The notes under the pieces are model-generated. The model was given only the letters and a program-made list of their open reading frames with translations. It did no database searches and was not told the DNA's origin. The position numbers were made by a program, and so were the translations under genes. Source: an uncultured Clostridia bacterium (GTDB lineage Bacteria; Bacillota; Clostridia; Christensenellales; Borkfalkiaceae). Taken from it: a stretch of 39,936 bases of DNA. The stretch spans positions 1 through 39,936 of the forward strand of contig CALVXG010000019.1 of NCBI GenBank assembly GCA_944368925.1, read 5' to 3'. This document shows positions 8,677 through 16,769 of this stretch, piece by piece (position 1 is the first letter of the stretch; every line of letters begins with the position of its first letter).

Positions 8677-9744
8677 ATGAACTACATAAAAAAACTCTGC
8701 GTTTTAAAACAACTCTCCAGCGGATTTGCTTCGGACGGGAAAAAGGTATCCGCACTCCTGACGGCGGAAAGTTTTGCGGGAACTCTGACCTTTTCGCTGG
8801 CTTTGATCGGCTTTGCGCCGCTGCGCGAAGGGCGGTACGTCTGCCTCGTCTGCGACGAAAAGGGCGAATGCGAAATCTTTGACGTGCCTTCCCCTTCCGG
8901 CTGTACCGTAAAACGCGCCGCAAATGCGGATATTTCCAAAGGGTTTTGCTGTCTTGTCTGCCATGTCGGGACACGCGTGGCTCCCGTCGCGTTCGGAAAA
9001 TGCGGCGACTATACCTACGACGTGAAAAAACTGTGCGCCCTGCTCGATTCCCGCGAAACGCCTGCGACGGCAAAAAAAGCGGAGAATTCCCCCGAACTTG
9101 CAGACGAAAGGGAAAAAAGTCAGACAAAAGCCGCTCCGACCATTCCGTCCGCCCCGCCCGATCTGCCCGACCCGCCCTACGACGACGAACTGGTGGCGAC
9201 GGAAAATTATTATGAATTCGACAGGGAGAAATACGATGAACGATCAACGCATGACGACAAATCAATGTGCGACGGTTCGGGACAGGACGTCCCGTACGAG
9301 TACGCGGACAGAAAAGAAAAAGAATGCGGCGAGAGCACTGGAAAGGATGAAGATGCTCAAAGCCTATTCCGCTTCGCAAGCAGCGAAGAGCTCGCAGAAG
9401 ATGCGCAGCCTTGCTACTACGATAAAGTAAAGAACGAACTCGCCGCGCTGTTCGGGCGATACCCCGCCGAAGAAGAACTCGCCGAATGTATCCCCTATTC
9501 CAAATGGGCAAAAGTTACTTTTTCGCGCAATAAATACTATACGGTGGGCGTGATCAGCGACGAACACAAACCGAAATATATCTGTTACGGCGTACCCGCC
9601 GAGAGCCGCAAAGATCCGCCCGAAGCACTGAAAGGATTGTGTTCTTTTTTGCCGCTTTCGGTATTCGACCTCAACGGCAAAGGCTACTGGATGATGTTCC
9701 AGGACGCGGAAACGGGCCAATGTATCAAAATCGCACAGAAATAA
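8677..9744 (+). CDS. Two-domain protein of unknown function
   Basis: A 355-residue cytoplasmic protein divergent from pckG. Residues 1-120 form a compact, Cys-rich domain (CVLKQLSSGFASDGKKVSAL, YVCLVCDEKGEC). Residues 120-240 are a disordered, Pro/Asp/Glu/Lys-rich linker. Residues 245-355 form a second globular domain with KNELAALFGRYPAEEEL, KWAKVTFSRNKYYTVGVI, KYICYGVPA and GYWMMFQDAETGQCIKI. I do not recognise either domain by name; no catalytic motif is apparent. A TATAAT lies at 8636-8641, but the -35 is weak; the ribosome binding site (AGGCGGAA) is modest. A perfect 20-bp stem terminator follows. Coding is supported by length, domain structure and termination. Confidence 0.8.
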   Translation: MNYIKKLCVLKQLSSGFASDGKKVSALLTAESFAGTLTFSLALIGFAPLREGRYVCLVCDEKGECEIFDVPSPSGCTVKRAANADISKGFCCLVCHVGTRVAPVAFGKCGDYTYDVKKLCALLDSRETPATAKKAENSPELADEREKSQTKAAPTIPSAPPDLPDPPYDDELVATENYYEFDREKYDERSTHDDKSMCDGSGQDVPYEYADRKEKECGESTGKDEDAQSLFRFASSEELAEDAQPCYYDKVKNELAALFGRYPAEEELAECIPYSKWAKVTFSRNKYYTVGVISDEHKPKYICYGVPAESRKDPPEALKGLCSFLPLSVFDLNGKGYWMMFQDAETGQCIKIAQK

Positions 9745-9753
9745 AATAGTATA

Positions 9754-9798
9754 AGCGGCCCATCCCGCAGAAATTTCTGCGGGATGGGCCGCTTTTTT
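9754..9798 (+). terminator. Strong terminator, 20-bp perfect palindrome
   Basis: Perfect inverted repeat of 40 nt (9754-9793) followed by a run of T residues, 10 nt after the stop of the preceding gene. Confidence 0.9.
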
Positions 9799-9891
9799 GC
9801 CGCGGTCGGACTTTCAAATGTCCGCCCGCCGCAGAGCACCGTCACGCGATTTTTCGCTTTCCCCTGCCGTTTCTTGCAGGCGGGGGAAAAT

Positions 9892-9926
9892 TGCGTTCGG
9901 CGCGCAAATTTTTGCGCACCGAACGT
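9892..9926. terminator. Hairpin downstream of the prepilin-like gene
   Basis: About 15-bp near-perfect stem (9892-9906 with 9911-9926), located 25 nt past the stop of the minus-strand gene. No long T run, so termination is probable rather than certain. Confidence 0.5.
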
Positions 9927-9951
9927 TTCTGGTTTGTATTCACCTCTCGTA

Positions 9952-11640
9952 TTAAGCCACCGCTTCTCGCAAAGTAACCGCCACTCCTGCAATTTTTGGA
10001 TCAACAAGCTGTCCGCTCTTTCCGTCCTTACTTATGCCGTTTCCTGTTCCCAAAACAACTGAGCCTTGGAGCCCAGAACAATTAGGATTGGCGTACATAT
10101 TCGCTAATTGTACAGACCTGGCCTCACTACTGTTATCTTCACGCACATAAGAGATCGTCCCAAGGTTGTAGCAATTTGAGATTGTCACCTGAATACTTGC
10201 CTGTACGGCATCGGCGAAAATACCGCTCGCAGTCACATAATTATCCCCCGAATTATCAGGCGCCGTCACCTTTTCATTGATCAGCCCATAAATATTCCCT
10301 TCGTTTGTACAATTGGAAATGGTGATTATGCCCGCCTGGTATGCCCTCGAGAAGATTCCCGCCGCATGCGCCGCCGTTACATCGCCTGTATTGACGCAGC
10401 CGCTGATCGTCAACTGAAAATCTGTATCGGAGTCGTTTTGTCCCAATACACTGTTCGTATTTCCCAAAATTCCGCCCGCGGCACTATGCCCCGCCGCTTC
10501 CGTGATAGCAGATTTAATATCCGCATTGTTCGTACAATTCGTAATCGTTACCGAGCCGCCCGCAAAATTCTCCGTACCCTTCGCACCGCCGACATATCCG
10601 ACGATCCCGCCGATACGGCTGTGGCTGACGATCGACCCGTTTACCGTCACATTCGAAACGGTCGTATCCAAAACGCCGCCCTTGGAGAAAATTCCGCCGA
10701 TCGCACCGCCGACCGTATGATTCTTCCAGGAAGATGAGGTCGTAGCCCCTTTCCCCGCAATTCCGGGGAAATCAATGTCTACTTCCAAAGTAACGTCTTT
10801 AAAGGTTTTCCCCGCAAAAATCGAAACAAAGCCGAAATATGTATAATAGTTATCGCTTCCGCCTTCCGTCTGATAACTCTGCTGCGTTGCGTCAGACATG
10901 CTGATACCGCTGATCGTATGTCTGTTCCCGTCAAAACTGCCGTCGTAGTATTTGATCGAACGCACTTCCGCGCCGCCCAAATTGATATCTTCGGAAAGGA
11001 ATAACGTGAAGTCTTTAAATTCTGTATCCGCATTCGATTCGGTGGGATCGTGCGTGTTGTCCGAAATATAATCCATCGCCGAAATCAACTGCCCCGGCTG
11101 CGCAACTTTCGCCGCAAGCATTTTACCCGAGCTGTCTTTCAATACCCCCGCTCCGCCGGAAGTTCCAAAAGCAGCCACATCATCCTGCGTCCCCGTCTCT
11201 TCTTTGTCCATCCACGAATCATCGGGCATTACCTGCCGTTCCAACGTAACGGCCGCACCGTAAACAGATTCGTCATAATATTTGCCCGCATATTCCTCCG
11301 GATATTCGATCATATAATCGTCCGTCACATACAAGACACGGTTTTCATTGACCGAATAAACAAATTTATGCCCGCTTGCCAACGCCTTGTACTGCTGGGC
11401 GTCCATCCCGTATTCGTTGAGAACTTCCAACGCTTCCGCTACCCCCGAAGGTCTGCCCTCCGCTTCCGCAGTCTGCAACGCGAGATTCATGTTCCGCACC
11501 GCAGATTGATCCGACGATTGGTTCGCTTTGTCGATCAGACTCGTAAAAGTCGGAATCAGCACCGCCGCCAGGATCGCAATCACCGCGATCACGATCACAA
11601 GCTCCGTGATCGTAAACGCTTTCTTCAGCTTCTTTACCAT
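9952..11640 (-). CDS. Prepilin-like protein with GLUG-like beta-helix ectodomain
   Basis: A 562-residue protein. The N-terminus is a class III (type IV prepilin) signal: MVKKLKKA then FTITELVIVIAVIAIL. Cleavage would fall after Ala8 (Ala instead of the usual Gly), leaving mature Phe1 and the conserved Glu5 (Glu13 of the precursor). After the hydrophobic helix, residues 40-230 are mixed, and residues 230-540 carry repeated GGI-type turns (GGAIGGIFSKGG, RIGGIVGYVGG, SAAGGILGN, AAGIFSRAYQ) with strands such as VTITNCTNNADI, resembling GLUG or right-handed beta-helix repeats. Probably an extracellular adhesin-like protein exported through a pilus-type pathway; no pilus machinery is in the window. 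The start at 11640 follows AGAGGGAG; the upstream open frame is rejected. Confidence 0.88.
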   Translation of the reverse strand: MVKKLKKAFTITELVIVIAVIAILAAVLIPTFTSLIDKANQSSDQSAVRNMNLALQTAEAEGRPSGVAEALEVLNEYGMDAQQYKALASGHKFVYSVNENRVLYVTDDYMIEYPEEYAGKYYDESVYGAAVTLERQVMPDDSWMDKEETGTQDDVAAFGTSGGAGVLKDSSGKMLAAKVAQPGQLISAMDYISDNTHDPTESNADTEFKDFTLFLSEDINLGGAEVRSIKYYDGSFDGNRHTISGISMSDATQQSYQTEGGSDNYYTYFGFVSIFAGKTFKDVTLEVDIDFPGIAGKGATTSSSWKNHTVGGAIGGIFSKGGVLDTTVSNVTVNGSIVSHSRIGGIVGYVGGAKGTENFAGGSVTITNCTNNADIKSAITEAAGHSAAGGILGNTNSVLGQNDSDTDFQLTISGCVNTGDVTAAHAAGIFSRAYQAGIITISNCTNEGNIYGLINEKVTAPDNSGDNYVTASGIFADAVQASIQVTISNCYNLGTISYVREDNSSEARSVQLANMYANPNCSGLQGSVVLGTGNGISKDGKSGQLVDPKIAGVAVTLREAVA

Positions 11641-11679
11641 CTTTTTTCTCCCTCTCGGTTTTTTTCCCGTAATCAGCGT

Positions 11680-11774
11680 TTGTCTTCTGCACGGCAGAAG
11701 ACAAACAAGGCGCGCCTTGTTTACATACTTTTCCAGGATAGTCCCATTATAACGGATTCCCCGCATACTGTCAA
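11680..11774 (-). promoter_or_regulatory. Perfect-consensus promoter and hairpin leader
   Basis: Minus strand: TTGACA (11769-11774), exactly 17 nt, TATAAT (11746-11751), the full sigma-A consensus. The leader of about 100 nt begins with a 20-bp perfect palindrome (11703-11722) and overlaps a 12-bp stem with a 3-nt loop (11680-11706). The two stems share bases and could be mutually exclusive. Confidence 0.85.
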
Positions 11775-11867
11775 TACCGATTTTCATATTTTTCACAAAA
11801 AAGTTTATCCTCTTCCGCCCTTTCGGCCGCATTTCGCAAAGAACAACCGCAAAATGCGGCCGCGACG

Positions 11868-12061
11868 GCGGGAACGGGTGCGAAGACGGAAACGGGTGCG
11901 AAGACAGGAGCGGCGGCGACGGCGGGAGCAGGTGCGAAGACGGAAACGGGTGCGAAGACAGGAGCGGCGGCGACGGCGGGAGCAGGTGCGAAGGCGGAAG
12001 CAGGAGCGAAGACGGAAGCAGGAGCAAAGGCGGGAGCAGAAGCAAAGGCGGGAGCAGAAGC
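11868..12061. repeat. GC-rich tandem repeats, 54-bp and 18-bp units
   Basis: Two adjacent 54-bp copies (11882-11935 and 11936-11989) are followed by shorter degenerate units, including two exact 18-bp copies (12026-12043, 12044-12061). It fills the space between the prepilin-like promoter and the alaS terminator. Unit lengths are multiples of 18, which keeps a minus-strand frame open, but I see no start signal. Confidence 0.8.
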
Positions 12062-12066
12062 AAAGG

Positions 12067-12113
12067 TAAAAAAATTGCCGCTGTTTTGCAAAAAATTTGC
12101 AAAACAGCGGCAA
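12067..12113 (-). terminator. alaS terminator
   Basis: Perfect 18-bp stem with a short A/T loop (about 12074-12110) followed on the minus strand by a run of seven T residues, about 35 nt past the alaS stop. Confidence 0.85.
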
Positions 12114-12144
12114 ATGAATTTTTATTGTCCTCTTTCTTTCGCAC

Positions 12145-13971
12145 TTATTCGAGGATCGCCTTGATCCTGCGGATGCCGCTTGCGGAAGATTGTTCTTTCA
12201 CGATCTTGAAGTGGCCGAGCTCGCCCGTCGCTGCCGCGTGCGGGCCGCCGCACATTTCGCGCGAGAAGGTGCCGATGCTGTACGTCTTGACGACGTCGCC
12301 GTACTTGTTGTCGAACACGCCGACGATGCCTTCGGCGCGGGCCTTGTCGTAGGGCATTTCCTCGAACACGACGGGGATATTTTCCTTGATTTTCTCGTTG
12401 ACGAGGTCTTCGACTTTCTTGATCTCTTCCTGCGTCATCGGGCGGGAGAAGTTAAAGTCGAAGCGCAGGCGTTCGGGAGTGATGTTGCTGCCCTTCTGGT
12501 TGATATCGGGCGAAAGCACCGCTTTGAGCGCCGCGTTGAGAAGGTGGGTCGCCGTATGCAGGCGGGTGGTTGCCACGCCCGTATCCGCAAGGCCGCCCTT
12601 GAATTCGCCCGCCGCCTGGGCGTGGCTCTTTTCCTGGTGTTCGCGGAAGGCTTCTTCGAATCCCTTTTCGTCCACCGTATAGCCGCGTTCGCCCGCCATT
12701 TCCACCGTCAGCTCCAGCGGGAATCCGTACGTATCGTACAGTTTGAACGCCGCTTTGCCGCCGATCGCCGTTTCGGGAACGTAGGACGCGTCCTGCTTTG
12801 CCATGAATTCGTTCTTGCGCGCAATGCCCGCGATCGTCTTTTCGAATTCTTTCATGCCCTTTTCCAGCGTCGATTCGAACCGCGAAATTTCGCGCTCGAT
12901 CTCCTGCAAAATATACTCTTCTTTCTGCGGCAGAAGCGGGTACGCCTCGTTGTACACCTCTTCGATAAAGATCTTCGCCACGTTCAGCATTTCCGTACTC
13001 GCAACGCCCAGCGCCTTGCAATAACGGATCGCGCGGCGCATCAGCCTGCGCAGAATGTACCCCGCACCCGTGTTCGAAGGCAGAATTCCGTTCACGTCGC
13101 CGATCAGCATCACCGTGGTGCGCGTGTGGTCCGCAATGATGCGCATCGCCTTGCGGTCCGCGCCGCCGTCGTCGTACTTCTTGCCCGATACCTTTTCCAG
13201 ATACGCGATCGCCCCGCTGAACAAGTCCGTCTTGTACCCGTCCGTAAGCCCGTTCAGAAACGCCAGCATCCTGTCAAGCCCGAACCCCGTGTCCACGTTC
13301 TTGTTCTCCAGCGGAACATACCCGTCCGCCGTCTTTTTGTACTGCATGTACACGTCGTTGCCGATCTCTACATACCTGCCGCACGGACAGTTGATGTCGC
13401 AGGGCGTCCTGCCGCACTCCTTGTCCGTCAAAGGGTAAAACCACTCGTTGTCAGGGCCGCAGGGCGTCCCTACCGTCCCTTCCAGCTCCCACCAGTTGTT
13501 GGACTTGTCCAAGTAATAAATATGCTCCGGCTTGATCCCCAGCCCGATCAGAAGATTCGCCGTCTCATCGTCCCGCGGCACGCTCTCGTTGCCCGCAAAG
13601 ACCGTCGAACAGATCTTGTCCGCTTCCAGCCCGAATACCTTCGTCAGAAGCTCGAACGACCACGCCGTCTTCTCCTTTTTGAAATAGTCGCCCAGCGACC
13701 AGTTTCCCATCATCTCAAAAAAGGTAAAATGCGTCGCGTCGCCCACCGATTCGATGTCCACCGTGCGCACGCACCCCTGCACGTTGCAAAGCCGCTTCCC
13801 CGCAGGATGCGGCTGCCCCAACAAATACGGCATCAACGGCTGCATGCCCGCTACGTTGAACATGACCCCCGTCGAGCCGTCGCCGATCAGCGACACTGCT
13901 CCGATATTGACATGCCCTTTGCTTTCATAAAAGGATAACCACTTGTTTCTCAGTTCTTTCGATGTAATCAT
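12145..13971 (-). CDS. alaS: Alanine--tRNA ligase, short form without C-terminal domain
   Basis: A 608-residue class II synthetase; usual bacterial AlaRS is about 870. Present: catalytic core (FNVAGMQPLMPYL at the start, FFEMMGNWSLGDYFKKE at 85-100, tRNA-binding NTGAGYILRRLMRRAIR around 300-316), the editing domain HTATH (472-476) and zinc residues CGGPH (Cys574, His578). The protein stops right after the editing domain (SGIRRIKAILE), so the coiled coil and C-Ala domain are absent. An insertion near 186-197 holds four cysteines (C-x4-C-x3-C-x-C). The central GRYVEIGNDVYMQY and GDATHFTFFEMMGNWSLG wording resembles the short AlaRS form I associate with Mollicutes and CPR bacteria (recollection, not checked). 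Termination is clean, so truncation is not recent decay. Confidence 0.93.
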   Translation of the reverse strand: MITSKELRNKWLSFYESKGHVNIGAVSLIGDGSTGVMFNVAGMQPLMPYLLGQPHPAGKRLCNVQGCVRTVDIESVGDATHFTFFEMMGNWSLGDYFKKEKTAWSFELLTKVFGLEADKICSTVFAGNESVPRDDETANLLIGLGIKPEHIYYLDKSNNWWELEGTVGTPCGPDNEWFYPLTDKECGRTPCDINCPCGRYVEIGNDVYMQYKKTADGYVPLENKNVDTGFGLDRMLAFLNGLTDGYKTDLFSGAIAYLEKVSGKKYDDGGADRKAMRIIADHTRTTVMLIGDVNGILPSNTGAGYILRRLMRRAIRYCKALGVASTEMLNVAKIFIEEVYNEAYPLLPQKEEYILQEIEREISRFESTLEKGMKEFEKTIAGIARKNEFMAKQDASYVPETAIGGKAAFKLYDTYGFPLELTVEMAGERGYTVDEKGFEEAFREHQEKSHAQAAGEFKGGLADTGVATTRLHTATHLLNAALKAVLSPDINQKGSNITPERLRFDFNFSRPMTQEEIKKVEDLVNEKIKENIPVVFEEMPYDKARAEGIVGVFDNKYGDVVKTYSIGTFSREMCGGPHAAATGELGHFKIVKEQSSASGIRRIKAILE

Positions 13972-14008
13972 TTTTCGCCTCTGCTATTATTTATCGTCCT
14001 CTGCCGCG

Positions 14009-14043
14009 CCGTGATTTTTGCCGAATAAGGCAAAAATCACGGC
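14009..14043. terminator. Hairpin between cysE and alaS
   Basis: Perfect 16-bp stem with a 5-nt loop in the 127-nt gap after cysE. No T run follows, so it may act as an mRNA 3' end or weak terminator. Confidence 0.45.
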
Positions 14044-14098
14044 GCAGACTTCATTCCTTTGTCTCAGGCGGCATAGCCGCGTCTTCCTCGCGGATCTC

Positions 14099-14818
14099 CT
14101 ACCGTATTTCATGTTCCGCCGCGTCCGCGCGCTCTTCCTTCGTTTCCTCCTGCGGAACGGGGAAAAGATCTTCGCAGCCGCACTCGAAATGTTCGCCCGT
14201 GATTTTTTCCAGCGCCGCTTCCAGCCGCGCGATGCGGCATTTGAGGTATTTGATCTCCTCTGCGTTCGGGTCGCATTTTTCCTGCAAAAGATCGGGTTTC
14301 TCGCCGCGTATGCGCACCACGCGCCCCGGCACGCCCACCACCGTCGCGTGCGGCGGGACTTCCTTCAAGACCACCGCCCCCGCGCCGATCTTGGCCCCTT
14401 CGCCGACCGTGAACCCGCCTAAAACCTTCGCGCCCGAACTGATCACCACGTCCCGCTCGATGGTCGGGTGACGTTTGCCCTTGTCCTTGCCCGTTCCGCC
14501 CAGCGTCACGCCCTGGTAGATCACCACGCCGCTCTTCACTTCCGCCGTCTCCCCGATCACCACGCCCGTGCCGTGATCGATGAACACGCCGCCTTCGATC
14601 TTCGCCGCGGGATGGATCTCGATGCCCGTCAGAAATTTCGCAAACTGCGATACCATCCGCGCCAGAAGTTTTAAGTGCATTTTATACAACCGGTTGGCAA
14701 ACCTGTGCCACGAAAGCGCATGCACCCCCGAATAGGTCAGCCAGATCTCGAACTTGTTGCGCGCGGCAGGATCGTTCCGCTTTGCCGCTTCGATGTCCGC
14801 GCGTAGCCGTTTGAACAT
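14099..14818 (-). CDS. cysE: Serine O-acetyltransferase
   Basis: A 239-residue enzyme making O-acetylserine from serine and acetyl-CoA, first step of cysteine synthesis. It is the short EpsC-type: helical N-terminus with SGVHALSWHRFANRLY, then a left-handed beta helix of hexapeptide repeats with the active-site stretch GIEIHPAAKIEGGVFIDHG and the CoA-binding GVTLGGTGKDKGKRHPTI. The C-terminal tail (LEAALEKITGEHFECGCEDLF) is longer than usual and has a short coiled coil and two Cys. GAGGGAG precedes the ATG at 14818; the ten extra upstream residues are unlikely. It is the second gene of an operon with the unknown gene at 14866. The partner cysK lies 4 kb away on the same strand. Confidence 0.95.
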   Translation of the reverse strand: MFKRLRADIEAAKRNDPAARNKFEIWLTYSGVHALSWHRFANRLYKMHLKLLARMVSQFAKFLTGIEIHPAAKIEGGVFIDHGTGVVIGETAEVKSGVVIYQGVTLGGTGKDKGKRHPTIERDVVISSGAKVLGGFTVGEGAKIGAGAVVLKEVPPHATVVGVPGRVVRIRGEKPDLLQEKCDPNAEEIKYLKCRIARLEAALEKITGEHFECGCEDLFPVPQEETKEERADAAEHEIR

Positions 14819-14865
14819 ACTCTTACTCCCTCGCCCTCCCGCCGCCAACCGCGGCCGCAGGGACT

Positions 14866-15492
14866 TCAGATAATTCTGCGGATATGAAATTCGTCGAACG
14901 CCGCATCGATAAACTCTTTGTTGAATACGCGGTAGTCCATCAGATATTTCACCACGACGTCGCGCGCGTCCGCAAAATCATAATATGCGCCGCAAAGCTG
15001 CATGAGTGCGTCAAAATCTTCCTTCCGCAGCGCCAGCAAAAGCCCCAGCTTGTACAGCAATACCTTTTCGGGAATGTACCAGCCCTTGAGCGTCCGCTCC
15101 CACGTCTCTTTTGCAATATCCAGCTTTTCGGGCATCGCCGCAGGGTCTTCCCCGTACTTTCGCACCACCTGCTCGATCGCCTTCCCGTGCACCGCGCGGA
15201 TCCCGAAAAAACACTTGAACCGCACTTTCGCGGGCGCAATCTTCACCGAAAAAGTGAAATTGTTGTCCACATACCGCGCTTTCAGCTCCGAAAGCACTTT
15301 CTCACGCTGCGGCTGATAGTAGATCTTGCGCACTTCGTTCGTCGCAATCTCCCCCTCCTCGATCCTGTTTTTGTTTTTCAGAACCATCGAGATCGTCACC
15401 GATTCGTACGACGGCAGCGTGCTGATCAGATCAAAATTCGTGTATTTTTTACTGAAATATTCGTTCAGATCCTGCAAAAAATTTTCGCTCAT
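14866..15492 (-). CDS. Hypothetical protein upstream of cysE
   Basis: A 208-residue soluble protein of unknown family. The first half has beta strands and charged turns (ESVTISMVLKNKNRIEEGE, NFTFSVKIAPAKVRFKCFFG); the second half is helical (KLDIAKETWERTLKGWYIPE, KVLLYKLGLLLALRKEDFDALMQLC). No signal peptide, membrane segment or recognisable active site. It is the first gene of the operon with cysE (47 nt gap), with a promoter about 40 nt upstream. The ribosome binding site is weak. Its place suggests a link to cysteine supply, but nothing in the sequence proves it. Confidence 0.75.
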   Translation of the reverse strand: MSENFLQDLNEYFSKKYTNFDLISTLPSYESVTISMVLKNKNRIEEGEIATNEVRKIYYQPQREKVLSELKARYVDNNFTFSVKIAPAKVRFKCFFGIRAVHGKAIEQVVRKYGEDPAAMPEKLDIAKETWERTLKGWYIPEKVLLYKLGLLLALRKEDFDALMQLCGAYYDFADARDVVVKYLMDYRVFNKEFIDAAFDEFHIRRII

Positions 15493-15529
15493 CCAAAAAT
15501 ACCGCCGAAATTATTTTTATTCCGTTATT

Positions 15530-15557
15530 ATTATACATTTTTTCGCCGAAATTTCAA
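15530..15557 (-). promoter_or_regulatory. Promoter of the unknown gene-cysE operon
   Basis: Minus strand: TTGAAA (15552-15557), 16 nt, TATAAT (15530-15535). Confidence 0.65.
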
Positions 15558-15627
15558 TGCTTTTTTATGCCGCGAAAAAATTTTTTCTGAAAAACCTGAA
15601 AAACATTCACAAATAATGATAATTTCG

Positions 15628-15656
15628 TTGCGATATCCTGTGAAATATGTTATAAT
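15628..15656 (+). promoter_or_regulatory. Promoter of the DeoR-family regulator
   Basis: TTGCGA (15628-15633), 17 nt, TATAAT (15651-15656), divergent from the cysE operon promoter 70 bp away. GGAGG follows at 15679-15683. Confidence 0.7.
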
Positions 15657-15725
15657 GCTTTTGTTAAAAACAAACAACGGAGGATTTGGCTTACGAAACG
15701 CACGAGAATCGACGAGATCGCCCTT

Positions 15726-16451
15726 TTGATCGAAAAAAACGGGAAAATGTCCCTGGAGGAACTCGCTGTTCAGTTCCCCGAAGTTTCCGATATGACGCTC
15801 CGCCGCGATCTGCTGGAGCTGGAAAAAGAAAATAAAGTCATCCGCGTGCGCGGCGGCGCCATGTCCGTCCTCGAAGTGCAGAAACGCTCCGGCGAAGCCT
15901 ACGCCCAAAAATCGACCATCAATACCGACGCAAAAAAAGTCATCGCCAAAAAAGCGGTCTCCCTCATCGACGAGGGCGTCAGTATGTTCCTCGACGGCGG
16001 CACCACCGCCCTCCAGCTCGCCAAAGAACTCCCCGACCGTCCCTGCCATATCTTCACAAACGGCATCGTCGTCGCCGAAGAACTCGCCCATAAAAAACAA
16101 CCCGAAGTGGTTCTCGTAGGAGGTTCCCTCATCAAGGAAAACCTCTCCACCGCTTCCCCCTATACCAAAGTGTTCCTCGGCAATACCAACTTCGAGCTCG
16201 CCATCATCTCCGCTTCCGCGTTCTCCTTCGAACAGGGCTTTTCCTGCATCTCGCAAGTGGAATCCGATCTTTTGAAATTTATCCTCGCCCGCGCGAAAAT
16301 GGTGTACATGATGCTCGATACTTCCAAAATCGGCAAAATCATGCCCTATACCTTCGCGTCTCCCGATAACATCGACGTGCTCATCACCGACGATAACTTC
16401 CCCCAGAACGTCAAAGAAAAGTTCGAGGAAAAAAATATCGTCGTTATCTGA
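15726..16451 (+). CDS. DeoR-family transcriptional regulator
   Basis: DeoR-type repressors pair an N-terminal winged helix with a C-terminal sugar-phosphate sensor. Here the helix-turn-helix is MSLEELAVQFPEVSDMTLRRD followed by the wing VIRVRGGAM, and the sensor has FLDGGTTALQLAKEL, IFTNGIVVAEEL and VVLVGGSL. The start is doubtful. The TTG at 15726 is the first ordinary start codon in frame, but the family-like sequence KRTRIDEIALLIEKNG continues in frame upstream, and GGAGG at 15679-15683 points to a start near 15690-15693, where only CTT and ACG occur. A one-base change at TTGG (15686-15689) would give a normal TTG start. Effector unknown; no sugar operon is adjacent. Confidence 0.88.
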   Translation: MIEKNGKMSLEELAVQFPEVSDMTLRRDLLELEKENKVIRVRGGAMSVLEVQKRSGEAYAQKSTINTDAKKVIAKKAVSLIDEGVSMFLDGGTTALQLAKELPDRPCHIFTNGIVVAEELAHKKQPEVVLVGGSLIKENLSTASPYTKVFLGNTNFELAIISASAFSFEQGFSCISQVESDLLKFILARAKMVYMMLDTSKIGKIMPYTFASPDNIDVLITDDNFPQNVKEKFEEKNIVVI

Positions 16452-16466
16452 TCTCGCTTTTCCACC

Positions 16467-16493
16467 GACGGCTTCTGCGGAAGCCGTCTTTTT
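16467..16493 (+). terminator. Terminator of the DeoR-family gene
   Basis: A 9-bp stem with TGCG loop (16467-16488) followed by TTTTT. A second perfect 13-bp hairpin without a T run follows at 16496-16523. Confidence 0.85.
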
Positions 16494-16769
16494 AACGCCG
16501 CACGCAAAAATTTGCGTGCGGCGGGAGAATTTTTGAGCGGTTTTTGCCGCCCCGCGATTTGGCGCGGTTTCGGCTGATGGTTTCCTGACGTGGGGTATTA
16601 GCTGGGTTTGAACGATGAGCGGCGGTTTTACGGAAGCCTTGCGCGCGGCGCATGGCGCCGCGCGGCAATTCTGCCCTTGCGGGTGCCCTTAAAGAGCGCC
16701 CGCAAGGGCAAGAAAAAGACAAATTTTTTAAGAAAAATCGAGGCGGCAAAGCCGCCGAAGGAAGAAAGT

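Noticed and set aside
6954-8882. 642-residue plus-strand ORF opposite pckG
   Set aside because: Arg/Val/His-rich shadow of a well-supported gene; no start signals. Codon bias keeps this frame open.
11641-12144. Upstream extension of the prepilin-like ORF to 12144 (730 residues)
   Set aside because: It crosses the alaS terminator, the tandem repeats and a perfect promoter; the extension is Leu/Pro low-complexity and the ribosome binding site is at 11640.
12190-13938. 582-residue plus-strand ORF opposite alaS
   Set aside because: Same kind of antisense shadow; composition is Arg/Phe/His-rich and no homology is recognisable.
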